Shown here: positions 15,372 through 23,306 of the stretch, in pieces
Layout: each line of letters begins with the position of its first letter
How positions within the stretch are numbered: the first letter of the stretch is position 1
Assembly: GCA_018676275.1 (NCBI GenBank)
Contig: JABHFC010000039.1
Coordinates: 1-25,081, forward strand
Direction of reading: 5' to 3'
From: Gammaproteobacteria bacterium
Lineage (GTDB): Bacteria > Pseudomonadota > Gammaproteobacteria > Eutrophobiales > Eutrophobiaceae
Length of the DNA stretch: 25,081 nucleotides
Notes under the pieces: generated by a model
What the model saw: the letters and a program-made list of their open reading frames with translations, nothing else
What the model was told of the DNA's origin: nothing
Database searches by the model: none
Translations under genes and position numbers: made by a program

Positions 15372-16433
15372 ATGTCTATGATGGTAGAACTGAGAGCTTT
15401 TTTTACAATAAGAATTCCAGCAAGCGTCAAATTTTTTCGTTACATCAGCATCAATGTACTCATTTTGTCTTTGATGGCCTGTGAAGCACCCCTGGTTCTG
15501 GACCAGGTGGAACAGTCGAAACAAAGTTTCACTCGCCGTACTGATATCTTTCTCGCAATCGGATCAAACGCAGACGATATTGTTGTGGTTGGTTCCCATG
15601 GTCTTGTTCTTGTTTCAAATAATGATGGTGAGTCCTGGCAGCGACAGGAATTACCTGAGTGGCCGGCATTAATAGATGTAGCTGCTTGTGCAAATGGAAA
15701 CTTCGCTGCACTTTCATTCGAAGGAGATGTCTGGATATCCGAAGATCGAGGCGAGACCTGGCAGGCACGTAAACTTGGTACGGAAGAATCCCCCCAGGCG
15801 ATTACATGTGATAGCGGTAATCGTTTATGGGTAGTCGGTGCCTTTGCAACGATTTCACATAGCGATGATCTGGGCAGTAACTGGTCTTTGTCGACTACTG
15901 ATGAAGATATCATCCTGAATAATATTCAGTTTATCGGTGATAACGAAGCCTATATTAGTGGTGAGTTTGGTACCTTGATGAAAACCACAGATAGGGGTGC
16001 GAACTGGGAAATGTTAGCTCCGATAAAAGAGGACTTCTATCCGCAGGATATGTATTTCGAAAACGATCAGAGCGGTTGGGTGATCGGTCTTGCTGGTCTC
16101 GTTTTACATACCAGTGACGGTGGTCAAAGCTGGCATATGCAGGAGACAAACACACTTGTATCATTGTTCCGCCTTGCTATGTCTAACGAAACACTGATTG
16201 CAGTAGGTGGTGAAGGAAAAATCTTCAGCCTCAATGGCGATTCCTGGAGAGAGCTTAATCATGGTAAGAGCATTCGGCTTTACCTGGGAGGAATTGAAGC
16301 TCTACAAAACGACAGGATCATTGTTGCAGGGCCAGCAGGGATACTACATATCTTATCTGTCAATGAGATGGTCGGAAAGGATGCAGACGCTTCGGTATAT
16401 ATTTTTGAACCCAACAATAATAACAAGGGGTAG
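15372..16433 (+). CDS. YCF48-like beta-propeller lipoprotein
   Basis: A 353-residue protein with a hydrophobic segment ending in LMAC, a lipobox with Cys37 as likely lipidation site, so it is probably periplasmic and membrane-anchored. Five Asp-box repeats (S/T-x-D-x-G-x-x-W) occur at residues 82-89, 123-130, 164-171, 205-212 and 247-254, about 41 residues apart, which is a beta-propeller pattern as in YCF48/BNR proteins. YCF48-like genes often sit beside RND transporters and DUF1302/DUF1329 genes in clusters for hydrophobic compounds, and this one is 4 bases from the RND gene. It is probably an accessory partner of that transporter. It has no link to photosynthesis here. Confidence 0.85.
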   Translation: MSMMVELRAFFTIRIPASVKFFRYISINVLILSLMACEAPLVLDQVEQSKQSFTRRTDIFLAIGSNADDIVVVGSHGLVLVSNNDGESWQRQELPEWPALIDVAACANGNFAALSFEGDVWISEDRGETWQARKLGTEESPQAITCDSGNRLWVVGAFATISHSDDLGSNWSLSTTDEDIILNNIQFIGDNEAYISGEFGTLMKTTDRGANWEMLAPIKEDFYPQDMYFENDQSGWVIGLAGLVLHTSDGGQSWHMQETNTLVSLFRLAMSNETLIAVGGEGKIFSLNGDSWRELNHGKSIRLYLGGIEALQNDRIIVAGPAGILHILSVNEMVGKDADASVYIFEPNNNNKG

Positions 16434-16437
16434 ATAA

Positions 16438-18828
16438 ATGGATACCAGTAACTTTTTTTCAAGGTTCGGAAATTCTCTTTTTGATAATCGTAAGATTGTT
16501 CTTGGGATCATTCTTCTGATAACACTGATATTCGGTTACCAGATACCTGCAGTAAAAATGCTATCTGATTTTGCCGACTTACTTCCCCAGGAACATCCGT
16601 ACATACAATTGCATAACGAGATTCGCGATACCTTTGGCGGTGCCAATATCATCGTGATGTCAGTCGAAGTAGAAGAAGGCACTATATTTACTAACGAAAC
16701 TCTGGACCGTATTCATCGGATCACGCAGAAGCTTGATGAAGTTACCAATATCAATCACAACCTGGTCACTAGTCTTACCCATAGAAATACACGCAAGATC
16801 TGGATCACTCCTGACGGAACTATTCGTTCGAAAAATTATTATGATCCACAACGGGGGGAGTACACGGAAGAGGAATTAGAGAACATTAAAAGGGATGTTA
16901 TTTCCAGTAATAATGTATATGGCCTGCTGGTCTCTCCGGATATGAAGTCCGCTTTAATCAAGGGCACACTGAACGAGGGTAAACTTCGTTATCGTGTCGT
17001 GTTTGATGAATTGCAGGAGATACGTAATGCTGAGTCAGCAGCGGGCGTTACTATTCATGCCACCGGGAACCCGGTGCTGGTGGGTTGGGTTGATTCGTAT
17101 AGCGGACAAATCCTGCAAATATTTATGTACACCATAGTCATTGTATTAATGATTCTTATCGTTTATACACGCCGTGTTTATGGAATTGTATTGCCCTTGT
17201 TGGGCATGGCCTTGACCAGTATCTGGGGTGTCGGCTTTATGGGTTTGTTTAATTACAACCTCGATCCATTAATGCTGGTTGTACCCTTCCTGATTTCAGC
17301 GCGGGCAATGTCACATGGTATCCAGAAAATAGAACGCTATTTTCTCGAGTTATCACAAACTGAAGATAAAGTACTGGCGGCGCGAAATACCTTTAACTCC
17401 TTATTCAGACCGGGCGCCCTTGCAATTGTTGCTGATGCAGCGGCACTGTATTTAATTGGTCTTGGTTCAGTACCTATAAATGACAAGATGGCTATCTATG
17501 CGTCATTCTGGGCCTTGACCATGGTAGCCACTGTTCTAATCATGATCCCGATGTTTTTAGCGGAACTTCCAAAGCCAAAAAACACGGCGATGAAAACAAC
17601 GGTGATCAGAAAGTTATTTCCGAAACTGGCCCTGGTTGTATCAACTCCCGCACGTTCTCGTAATGTACTAGTTGTATGTCTGTTGATTTCCATTGGAGCA
17701 AGCTATTTAGCTACGTCGGTACAGGTAGGTGAACCAGAGTCAGGTTCGCCGTTGTTATATCGTGACCATGATTACAACGTGTCATCCAAATCGATCAATT
17801 CCAGTTTCCCCGGTTCAGAAGAAATGTTCATCATCGCGGAAACCGATAAGAAGGGCGGTATAAAAAGACCGGAAGTGCTAAAAGCACTGACAGACTTTCA
17901 AAATCATATGATGCTTGATCCCAATCTAGGCGGGGTAAAAGGAGTGAATAACCTGGTGCGGCAAGTCAACCAGATGACAAGAAATGACGATCCTCGTTGG
18001 GGGGTAACTCCAACTATCAATAATAACGTCGGTGGTTTGATGTTCATGTACATGATGTCTTCACCGACACCGGGTGCCTTGCTGGAATATATCGATACCG
18101 ATGAGAAACTGGCAAACATGGTTTTCTATTACAAGGACCACACTGGTGAGACTATTCGCCGTTCCATACATATGGCAAAAGAATGGATAGAAACCAAAGG
18201 CACGGAAATTGAAGGATTAACGATACATCTCGCAGGTGGACCCGTGGGTGTTACTGCGGCAATTGATGAAGAAGCTTACCAGACAAACCTGATAGTGGTG
18301 CCAGCTGTATTGGCATTAATCCTGGCATTTACATTCTGGTTTTATGGGTCAATACATTCAGGCGTCATGATGCTGGCTTCGATGGGCTTTGCAACAACCC
18401 TGACATACGCCTGCATGGGGCTACTGGAAATGGGTCTGAACGTAAATACAGTGCCGATGATAGCGGTAGGTATTGGCCTGGGTGTTGATTACGCAATATA
18501 TATGATGGATCGCATAAAGGAAGAAATGCATTTTGCAGATAATTTGCAAGATGCGATTACCCAGGCAGTAGGTACAACCGGGGTGGCCATTGCATTCACC
18601 GCTACAACCCTGATAGGCGGGATTATCATGTGGGTGTTTATCTCTGATCTTCGTTTCCAGGCAGACGCCGCCAGACTTCTAATTATTATGCTGGTACTGA
18701 ACGCCTGTTCTGCAATGTTCCTGGTACCGGCCTGGGTGGATATTTTTAAACCAAAATTTATCATGGAAGCAGGTAAAGAACATTGGACGGAGAAAGATCA
18801 CCTGCATGCGGCGGAGGGAAGTATTTAA
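16438..18828 (+). CDS. RND/MMPL superfamily transporter (COG1033 type)
   Basis: A 796-residue inner-membrane protein made of two similar halves, each with one membrane helix, a large periplasmic domain and a bundle of further helices. Helices are seen near 20-36, 226-243, 250-270, 276-293, 327-345, 352-375, then 408-428, 616-637, 643-664, 671-689, 714-735 and 746-768. The second half keeps the proton-relay-like GIGLGVDYAIYMMDRI with Asp684. The matching place in the first half reads PFLISARAMSHGI and lacks an acidic residue, as is common in this subgroup. It probably moves a hydrophobic substrate or lipid; import or export cannot be decided from sequence. It is coupled to the YCF48 gene. Confidence 0.9.
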   Translation: MDTSNFFSRFGNSLFDNRKIVLGIILLITLIFGYQIPAVKMLSDFADLLPQEHPYIQLHNEIRDTFGGANIIVMSVEVEEGTIFTNETLDRIHRITQKLDEVTNINHNLVTSLTHRNTRKIWITPDGTIRSKNYYDPQRGEYTEEELENIKRDVISSNNVYGLLVSPDMKSALIKGTLNEGKLRYRVVFDELQEIRNAESAAGVTIHATGNPVLVGWVDSYSGQILQIFMYTIVIVLMILIVYTRRVYGIVLPLLGMALTSIWGVGFMGLFNYNLDPLMLVVPFLISARAMSHGIQKIERYFLELSQTEDKVLAARNTFNSLFRPGALAIVADAAALYLIGLGSVPINDKMAIYASFWALTMVATVLIMIPMFLAELPKPKNTAMKTTVIRKLFPKLALVVSTPARSRNVLVVCLLISIGASYLATSVQVGEPESGSPLLYRDHDYNVSSKSINSSFPGSEEMFIIAETDKKGGIKRPEVLKALTDFQNHMMLDPNLGGVKGVNNLVRQVNQMTRNDDPRWGVTPTINNNVGGLMFMYMMSSPTPGALLEYIDTDEKLANMVFYYKDHTGETIRRSIHMAKEWIETKGTEIEGLTIHLAGGPVGVTAAIDEEAYQTNLIVVPAVLALILAFTFWFYGSIHSGVMMLASMGFATTLTYACMGLLEMGLNVNTVPMIAVGIGLGVDYAIYMMDRIKEEMHFADNLQDAITQAVGTTGVAIAFTATTLIGGIIMWVFISDLRFQADAARLLIIMLVLNACSAMFLVPAWVDIFKPKFIMEAGKEHWTEKDHLHAAEGSI

Positions 18829-18895
18829 CAAGAGTGTAAGTTAGATGTATTTTTACAACAATTATTTGACTACTTTTAACTGCTTATCGGCAATT

Positions 18896-18917
18896 GTTTG
18901 ATATTTGTCAAACTTTT
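18896..18917 (+). repeat. Short inverted repeat followed by T4, after the RND gene
   Basis: GTTTGA (18896-18901), TATTTG loop, TCAAAC (18908-18913), then TTTT. It could be a weak terminator for the YCF48-RND transcript or a regulator site for the DUF1302 promoter downstream. The stem is only 6 base pairs and AT-rich. Confidence 0.3.
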
Positions 18918-18997
18918 CAGCTTGTACTTTTAGTTAACTCGTGTGGGTTAAGGGGTCGTTTTTAAAATAGTGATATTATTCTGAAAAATAGTTATAG

Positions 18998-19038
18998 TAG
19001 TAAAATATCGATATTCTTATAAACCAAAAAGCATCGAT
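18998..19038 (+). promoter_or_regulatory. Candidate GntR operator upstream of the DUF1302 gene
   Basis: A perfect ATATCGATAT lies at 19005-19014, inside TAGTAAAATATCGAT (18998-19012), which is identical to 1824-1838 upstream of the hydroxylase operon. A second ATCGAT core is at 19033-19038. A -10-like TATAGT at 18993-18998 lies just before the palindrome, so a bound repressor would cover the start region; a clear -35 is not seen. The assignment to the GntR protein at 8009-8683 is inferred from motif sharing. Confidence 0.6.
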
Positions 19039-19053
19039 TTGCGGAGGGGAGTT

Positions 19054-21138
19054 ATGAATAGTCAGTGGTTATTTAAGAGGTGGTCCAGATTTGTCACGAC
19101 AGTTTTTTTCCTGTCAGCATTTACCAGTAGTGTATCGGCATGGAATTCCAAGGACGGGACTCTGGAAGTCCATGGTTTTCTCGATAGTACAACTCACGCA
19201 CGTCTGGATTATGGTATCTCCAAACAGCGGATGCGTGGCCAGGTTGAGTGGTCCAAGATTTTTAAACCAAATGGTTTATTTTCGGAAATATCCATGCACG
19301 GTACTTTGCGTGCTACCTACGATGGTGCCTATGATCTCAATGATGATGAGTTCGGTGATAGTTCAGGTAGCAATGTATTTGGCAGAAGTAGTGGTCTGGG
19401 CAATCTTGAAACACCCTGGGGCATGTCACCGGTTTCTGCAGGTAACCCTAACTTACCAGGCGGTGGTAATTTCGGATTTAACCTGACTACAAACCCTGAT
19501 ACAGGTTTGAAACGTGTCAGCAGTGAACTGGGCAATAGTAACAATAACGGCGCATTTGGCGGTGGACTGGATTTTTATACGCCTACCCGACCCTGTAATG
19601 TTGATTCCCGCGGTTGTTTGCCAGGTTACATGGATGCAACCGAAAATGAATTACGCTTTCCTGAATTCACCGATGATCTAGGCGTACTACGTGAGATTTA
19701 TATTGATGCGACGATGCCATTTGATAATGGCGATGAAATAAACTTTCGCGTTGGACGTCAACAGATTGTTTGGGGACGTACAGATTTATTTCGGGTATTG
19801 GATGTCGTCAATCCTAATGATTTCTCTATACAGAATATCTACGAAGAACTGGAAGATTCTCGCGTACCGCTGGGTATTTTTTCTGCGGAATACCGTGCAG
19901 GTGGGGCAGGGGCTTTCGATGATTTGAACTTTCAGTTGATCTGGAACTTTGAAAAGTTTCGACCTAACAACCTTGGTCAGGGTGGTCAGCCATATAACAT
20001 TCTACTCGCAGGAGATCTTTTCAGGGCTCTGGGTAACTGTTGGGACAATGGTTGTACGGTAAGTAACTTTGCAACAGGTCTTGTTCCTGGAGGTAATCTG
20101 TCGACGGATTTTCCGGCGCATATGATTGGTATACGCAATGTAAACCTGCCGAAGTGGAAAGCTGATCAAGGTGGTTTTCGTATAGAAGGTGTGTTTAAAA
20201 GTGTCGGCTTCTCATTAAACTTCCTGTCCTCCTATTCACAGCTGCCTTCTTTGAGAGGTGGTATTCCAACCACTAACGGATTTGTTGGTACTACCATTCC
20301 TGCGGCAGGTTGTCCGGTGGGATTCCCGCTATGTCCGCTGGGATTTAACCCCTTCGATCCAACTGATGTGCCTAATCTGGAAAGATTACGAGGTTTTGAA
20401 CCGGCTTTCGATGTGCATTTCCCACGGGTGAACCTGATAGGCGGTTCGGCTGATTTTTATGTTGATCCACTCAAATCAGCGTTTCGCGTTGAAGTGGCAC
20501 ATACATCAGGTGAGGAATTTGCGGACACCTCACAACGTCGCTTATTTTCTGAGTCTAATGTCTTACGTTGGGTCGTAGGTTGGGACAGGCAAACTTATAT
20601 TCGCGCTCTGAATCCGAATAGAACTTTCCTGTTGTCGGCACAGATATTTGGTCAGCATATTCTTGATCATAAAGACATTACGACACCGTTTGGTTCACAG
20701 ATCGGTTTTCAAGATCACAAAGATAACTTCATCGGCACCTTTTTGTTCCAGGGCTTTTACATGAATGACCGGCTATTACCGAGGGTGATTACGGCCTATG
20801 ACATAGGCGCGCAGGCTGGTGTGATTGCGCCCGCTATAGATTGGCTGGTTAATGACAACTGGCGGGTTACCTTTGGCGGTAATTTCAAGTTTGGTACAGG
20901 ACATCGTGAAGCTGATGATGCTCGTACCTCCAACTCGTTCCCACCGTTTACCGCTGGACCTGCCTGTAATCCAGCCGCAGCGGGTGGTCCTACGCCAGGT
21001 TGTTTCCCCGGTGGCGGTGAGTTTTCCAGTATCGGTATTCGCCGAGGTTTTGAACCATTGGGTCGATTCAAATCCGGACCTATTGGAATGGCGCAACATG
21101 AAGATGAAATTCAATTACTAGTCCGTTATCGTTTCTAA
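19054..21138 (+). CDS. DUF1302 outer-membrane protein
   Basis: A protein of about 694 residues. A strong ribosome-binding site (GGAGGGGAG, 19043-19051) fixes the start at ATG 19054, not the upstream TTG at 19039. The signal peptide has a basic start (NSQWLFKRW), a hydrophobic core (VTTVFFLSAF) and the cleavage-like SVSA-W. The mature part is rich in alternating aromatic and polar residues and Gly/Asn, and ends in LLVRYRF, the terminal Phe typical of outer-membrane beta-barrels. Four close cysteine pairs (CNVDSRGC, CWDNGC, CPVGFPLC and one near the end) may form disulphides in loops. DUF1302 proteins occur with DUF1329 and RND genes in clusters for steroids, terpenes and other hydrophobic substrates, so a role in passing such a compound through the outer membrane is inferred. 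Confidence 0.88.
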   Translation: MNSQWLFKRWSRFVTTVFFLSAFTSSVSAWNSKDGTLEVHGFLDSTTHARLDYGISKQRMRGQVEWSKIFKPNGLFSEISMHGTLRATYDGAYDLNDDEFGDSSGSNVFGRSSGLGNLETPWGMSPVSAGNPNLPGGGNFGFNLTTNPDTGLKRVSSELGNSNNNGAFGGGLDFYTPTRPCNVDSRGCLPGYMDATENELRFPEFTDDLGVLREIYIDATMPFDNGDEINFRVGRQQIVWGRTDLFRVLDVVNPNDFSIQNIYEELEDSRVPLGIFSAEYRAGGAGAFDDLNFQLIWNFEKFRPNNLGQGGQPYNILLAGDLFRALGNCWDNGCTVSNFATGLVPGGNLSTDFPAHMIGIRNVNLPKWKADQGGFRIEGVFKSVGFSLNFLSSYSQLPSLRGGIPTTNGFVGTTIPAAGCPVGFPLCPLGFNPFDPTDVPNLERLRGFEPAFDVHFPRVNLIGGSADFYVDPLKSAFRVEVAHTSGEEFADTSQRRLFSESNVLRWVVGWDRQTYIRALNPNRTFLLSAQIFGQHILDHKDITTPFGSQIGFQDHKDNFIGTFLFQGFYMNDRLLPRVITAYDIGAQAGVIAPAIDWLVNDNWRVTFGGNFKFGTGHREADDARTSNSFPPFTAGPACNPAAAGGPTPGCFPGGGEFSSIGIRRGFEPLGRFKSGPIGMAQHEDEIQLLVRYRF

Positions 21139-21161
21139 GAAAAAATATCTGGAGAGTGAAT

Positions 21162-22481
21162 ATGTTTAAGTATTTAGAATATGCCAGTTTGGCAATCCTG
21201 CTAGCGTTGACCAATTCAGTCGCTTTGGCTGAATTTACAGAAGAAGATGTAAAAAAATCTTTTTATCCTTACGAAAACTATACGCCTGAGTTCGCTGGAT
21301 ACACGCCAGGGATGATTATCAATCAGGCCAATGTAGAACAGTTCAAGGATATTCTTGACCCGGCTCTTTATGCTCATGTCAGCAAAGGTGATGTGGAATT
21401 ACAAACCAAGAAGACGGAGTCACTGGAGTTACATCCTAATTACATCAAGGCGACCTTGGACGCTGTTAACAATCCACCTTCACTCACTGGTGAAGGTCAG
21501 GTGGGTAACTTCGTGGCGGGTCGTGCCTTTCCACAGGAGCCGGATATCAATGATCCTCAAGCTGGTTTGAAATTGGCATGGAACTATCAGTATGGTTACA
21601 ACTGGGGTGACAATGCAGCTATCTACCCATTTTACTGGAAGTTCAGAAATTTGGAGAGCGGCAAGGTTGAACGTACTATTAAATGGAATTTTCATTTTCT
21701 GAACTGGAAGCATCGGGTAAATCAGGAACCGGTTCCCGAAATAGCTAATAATCCTTCAAATTTATTTCGCTCGGTATATGTATATGCGGCTGAACCGTTT
21801 GATATTGCAAATACACAGTTGCTTATACACCGTTATAAGAATGATCTTAAGCGTGATGATGCCTGGTTGTATCTCGGTTTTCAGCGTCGCGTCCGACGAC
21901 TTGCTACAGGGCAGACAACAGACTCCTTTTTAGGTACAGATCTAATGATCGAGGATTTTGAAGGTTATAACAATCGTGTGTCTGATTATGACTGGAAGTT
22001 TGTCGGCGCCAAAAATGGATTGTTACCATTTCACAATCATAATGATTTGAACCTCGCAACTGACATGCCAGCAGAAACTGATGGATATCAGTTTGTCGAT
22101 TTCCACGGGAAGGGCAATTGCTACCCAAAATCAACATGGGAATTGCGTAAGGTATACGAATTACATGGTACGCCCAAAGATCCTAATCATCCTTTGAGCA
22201 AACGAGTTATGTTCGTAGATGCACAAACTTTTACCATCCCCAGGCAGTCTGAGTTTGACCGCAAGGGTGAACTTTGGAAATCCTTCACCATCTGTCAGGC
22301 TTACCCGGACACGCATATGGCTAAAAACAAAGGTACAGGTGTTTCCATCGATGATTGTTTTATGATGCAGGATTTGCAGGCTGGACACTGTACAACAGGC
22401 CAGTTCAAAGGTCAGGTTGATCCTGCATTGAACCCGGTCAACATGTTTACCGTACAAAATCTGCGTAAAAGTGGTCGTTAA
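21162..22481 (+). CDS. DUF1329 periplasmic/outer-membrane-associated protein, copy 1
   Basis: A protein of about 439 residues. ATG at 21162 follows GGAGAG (21151-21156); the in-frame GTG at 21156 lies within that site and is unlikely. A signal peptide (LAILLALTNSVALA-EF) points to export. The family core RRVRRLATGQTTDSFLG followed by MIEDFEGY is near the centre, and the C-terminus carries several cysteines (KGNCYP, TICQAY, DDCFMM, GHCTTG). DUF1329 proteins are related to the LolA/LolB-type lipid-carrier fold and accompany DUF1302 genes, so a periplasmic carrier or barrel-associated role is a reasonable inference. It follows the DUF1302 stop by 23 bases and ends at a strong terminator. Confidence 0.87.
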   Translation: MFKYLEYASLAILLALTNSVALAEFTEEDVKKSFYPYENYTPEFAGYTPGMIINQANVEQFKDILDPALYAHVSKGDVELQTKKTESLELHPNYIKATLDAVNNPPSLTGEGQVGNFVAGRAFPQEPDINDPQAGLKLAWNYQYGYNWGDNAAIYPFYWKFRNLESGKVERTIKWNFHFLNWKHRVNQEPVPEIANNPSNLFRSVYVYAAEPFDIANTQLLIHRYKNDLKRDDAWLYLGFQRRVRRLATGQTTDSFLGTDLMIEDFEGYNNRVSDYDWKFVGAKNGLLPFHNHNDLNLATDMPAETDGYQFVDFHGKGNCYPKSTWELRKVYELHGTPKDPNHPLSKRVMFVDAQTFTIPRQSEFDRKGELWKSFTICQAYPDTHMAKNKGTGVSIDDCFMMQDLQAGHCTTGQFKGQVDPALNPVNMFTVQNLRKSGR

Positions 22482-22497
22482 TTTTATTAGTTGATTC

Positions 22498-22523
22498 AAA
22501 GGGGGCGTACGCCCCCTTTTTTT
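22498..22523 (+). terminator. Strong intrinsic terminator after DUF1329 copy 1
   Basis: GGGGGCGTACGCCCCC (22501-22516) is a perfect 16-base palindrome, extended by AAA before and a T-run after (TTTTTTT to 22523). This is a textbook Rho-independent terminator and separates the DUF1302-DUF1329 transcript from the next genes. Confidence 0.93.
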
Positions 22524-22621
22524 ATGTACAGGATGTACTGTATGCCGCGGGCGCAGGACGCGCAGGACACTTACATGGATGTAAGTGGACGAAAACGTCT
22601 GGAACAAGTTTTCCAGCGGCT
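22523..22621. repeat. Cluster of short palindromes with GGA-type loops (possible extragenic repeat)
   Basis: Directly after the terminator come several small inverted repeats: GTACA-GGA-TGTAC (about 22526-22538), CGC-AGGA-CGCG, CACTTACA-TGGA-TGTAAGTG with perfect 8-base arms (about 22569-22588), GACG-AAAA-CGTC, and TGGAA...TTCCA. They fill the non-coding gap before 22657. This looks like the palindromic extragenic elements found after operons in many gammaproteobacteria. It has no coding potential. Confidence 0.55.
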
Positions 22622-22656
22622 AGTTCAGTTATCGTAATGTAAAAGAGGTAAATCTG

Positions 22657-23250
22657 ATGTCCGAATCTGTAGATCTCAAAATCTTTTTCAATTTTAGAAG
22701 TCCCTATTGTTACCTGGCCAGTAAGACAATGTTCAGTTTGTTGGATGATTACAATATCAATCTGGTCTGGCGTCCTCTCGGTGCCTGGGATGGGCGTTCT
22801 CCACCAGACAGAGCAAAAGTAAAAATGCCATTGGCGCGGCAGGACGTTGCCCGCTGGGCCAGACGCATGGGTATTCCCTGCAATCCACCGCCACCAACAA
22901 CCGATCCTACATTGGCGGGTATTGGTTCATTACTGGCCGAAGAAAAAGGATGTTTAATCGAATATGTTGTTGAGGTGATGCGTTGTGAGTGGGCGGGAAG
23001 TAATGATATTGGTCAACGGGATATTCTGATCCCTGTCGCGGAAAGTGTCGGTCTTGATGCGAAAGAATTTAAAGCGACACTGGATGATCCCGACAGGAAA
23101 AAACAACTGGATGATAACTGGAAAGAAGCACAGGAACTTGGTGTTATAGGTGTGCCGACCTTCACTGTTAATGACCAGATTTTCTGGGGCAACGATCGTC
23201 TTGAGTTTGTTGAGGACTATCTGGCTGAGTTGAGGTTAGTCAAGGCCTAG
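22657..23250 (+). CDS. DsbA-family protein, 2-hydroxychromene-2-carboxylate isomerase-like
   Basis: A 197-residue kappa-class-GST-like thioredoxin-fold protein. FNFRSPYCYLAS near the N-terminus carries the SPY motif with Ser15 at the glutathione-activating position of HCCA isomerases. The cis-proline loop GVPTF is at 165-169, followed by the family's GND (178-180). There is no CxxC motif and no signal peptide, so it is a cytoplasmic glutathione-type enzyme rather than a disulphide oxidase. HCCA isomerases act in naphthalene degradation, but no naphthalene dioxygenase is visible, so the substrate here is open. The ribosome-binding site AAAGAGG precedes the ATG. It lies between two DUF1329 paralogues. 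Confidence 0.87.
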   Translation: MSESVDLKIFFNFRSPYCYLASKTMFSLLDDYNINLVWRPLGAWDGRSPPDRAKVKMPLARQDVARWARRMGIPCNPPPPTTDPTLAGIGSLLAEEKGCLIEYVVEVMRCEWAGSNDIGQRDILIPVAESVGLDAKEFKATLDDPDRKKQLDDNWKEAQELGVIGVPTFTVNDQIFWGNDRLEFVEDYLAELRLVKA

Positions 23251-23306
23251 TACCTGCTATAAGATAACTTCATTGTTAAAGTTTACGTGGTATTTAAAGA
23301 TGAAAT

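Noticed and set aside
15440..15913. 157-codon open frame on the minus strand inside the YCF48-like gene
   Set aside because: It is antisense to a convincing repeat protein, with no family resemblance or ribosome-binding site.
59..22352. Other ATCGAT hexamers (59-64, 12753-12758, 17790-17795, 18091-18096, 22347-22352)
   Set aside because: They lie inside coding sequence and lack the perfect ATATCGATAT or AAAATATCGAT context, so they are expected by chance in 25 kb.
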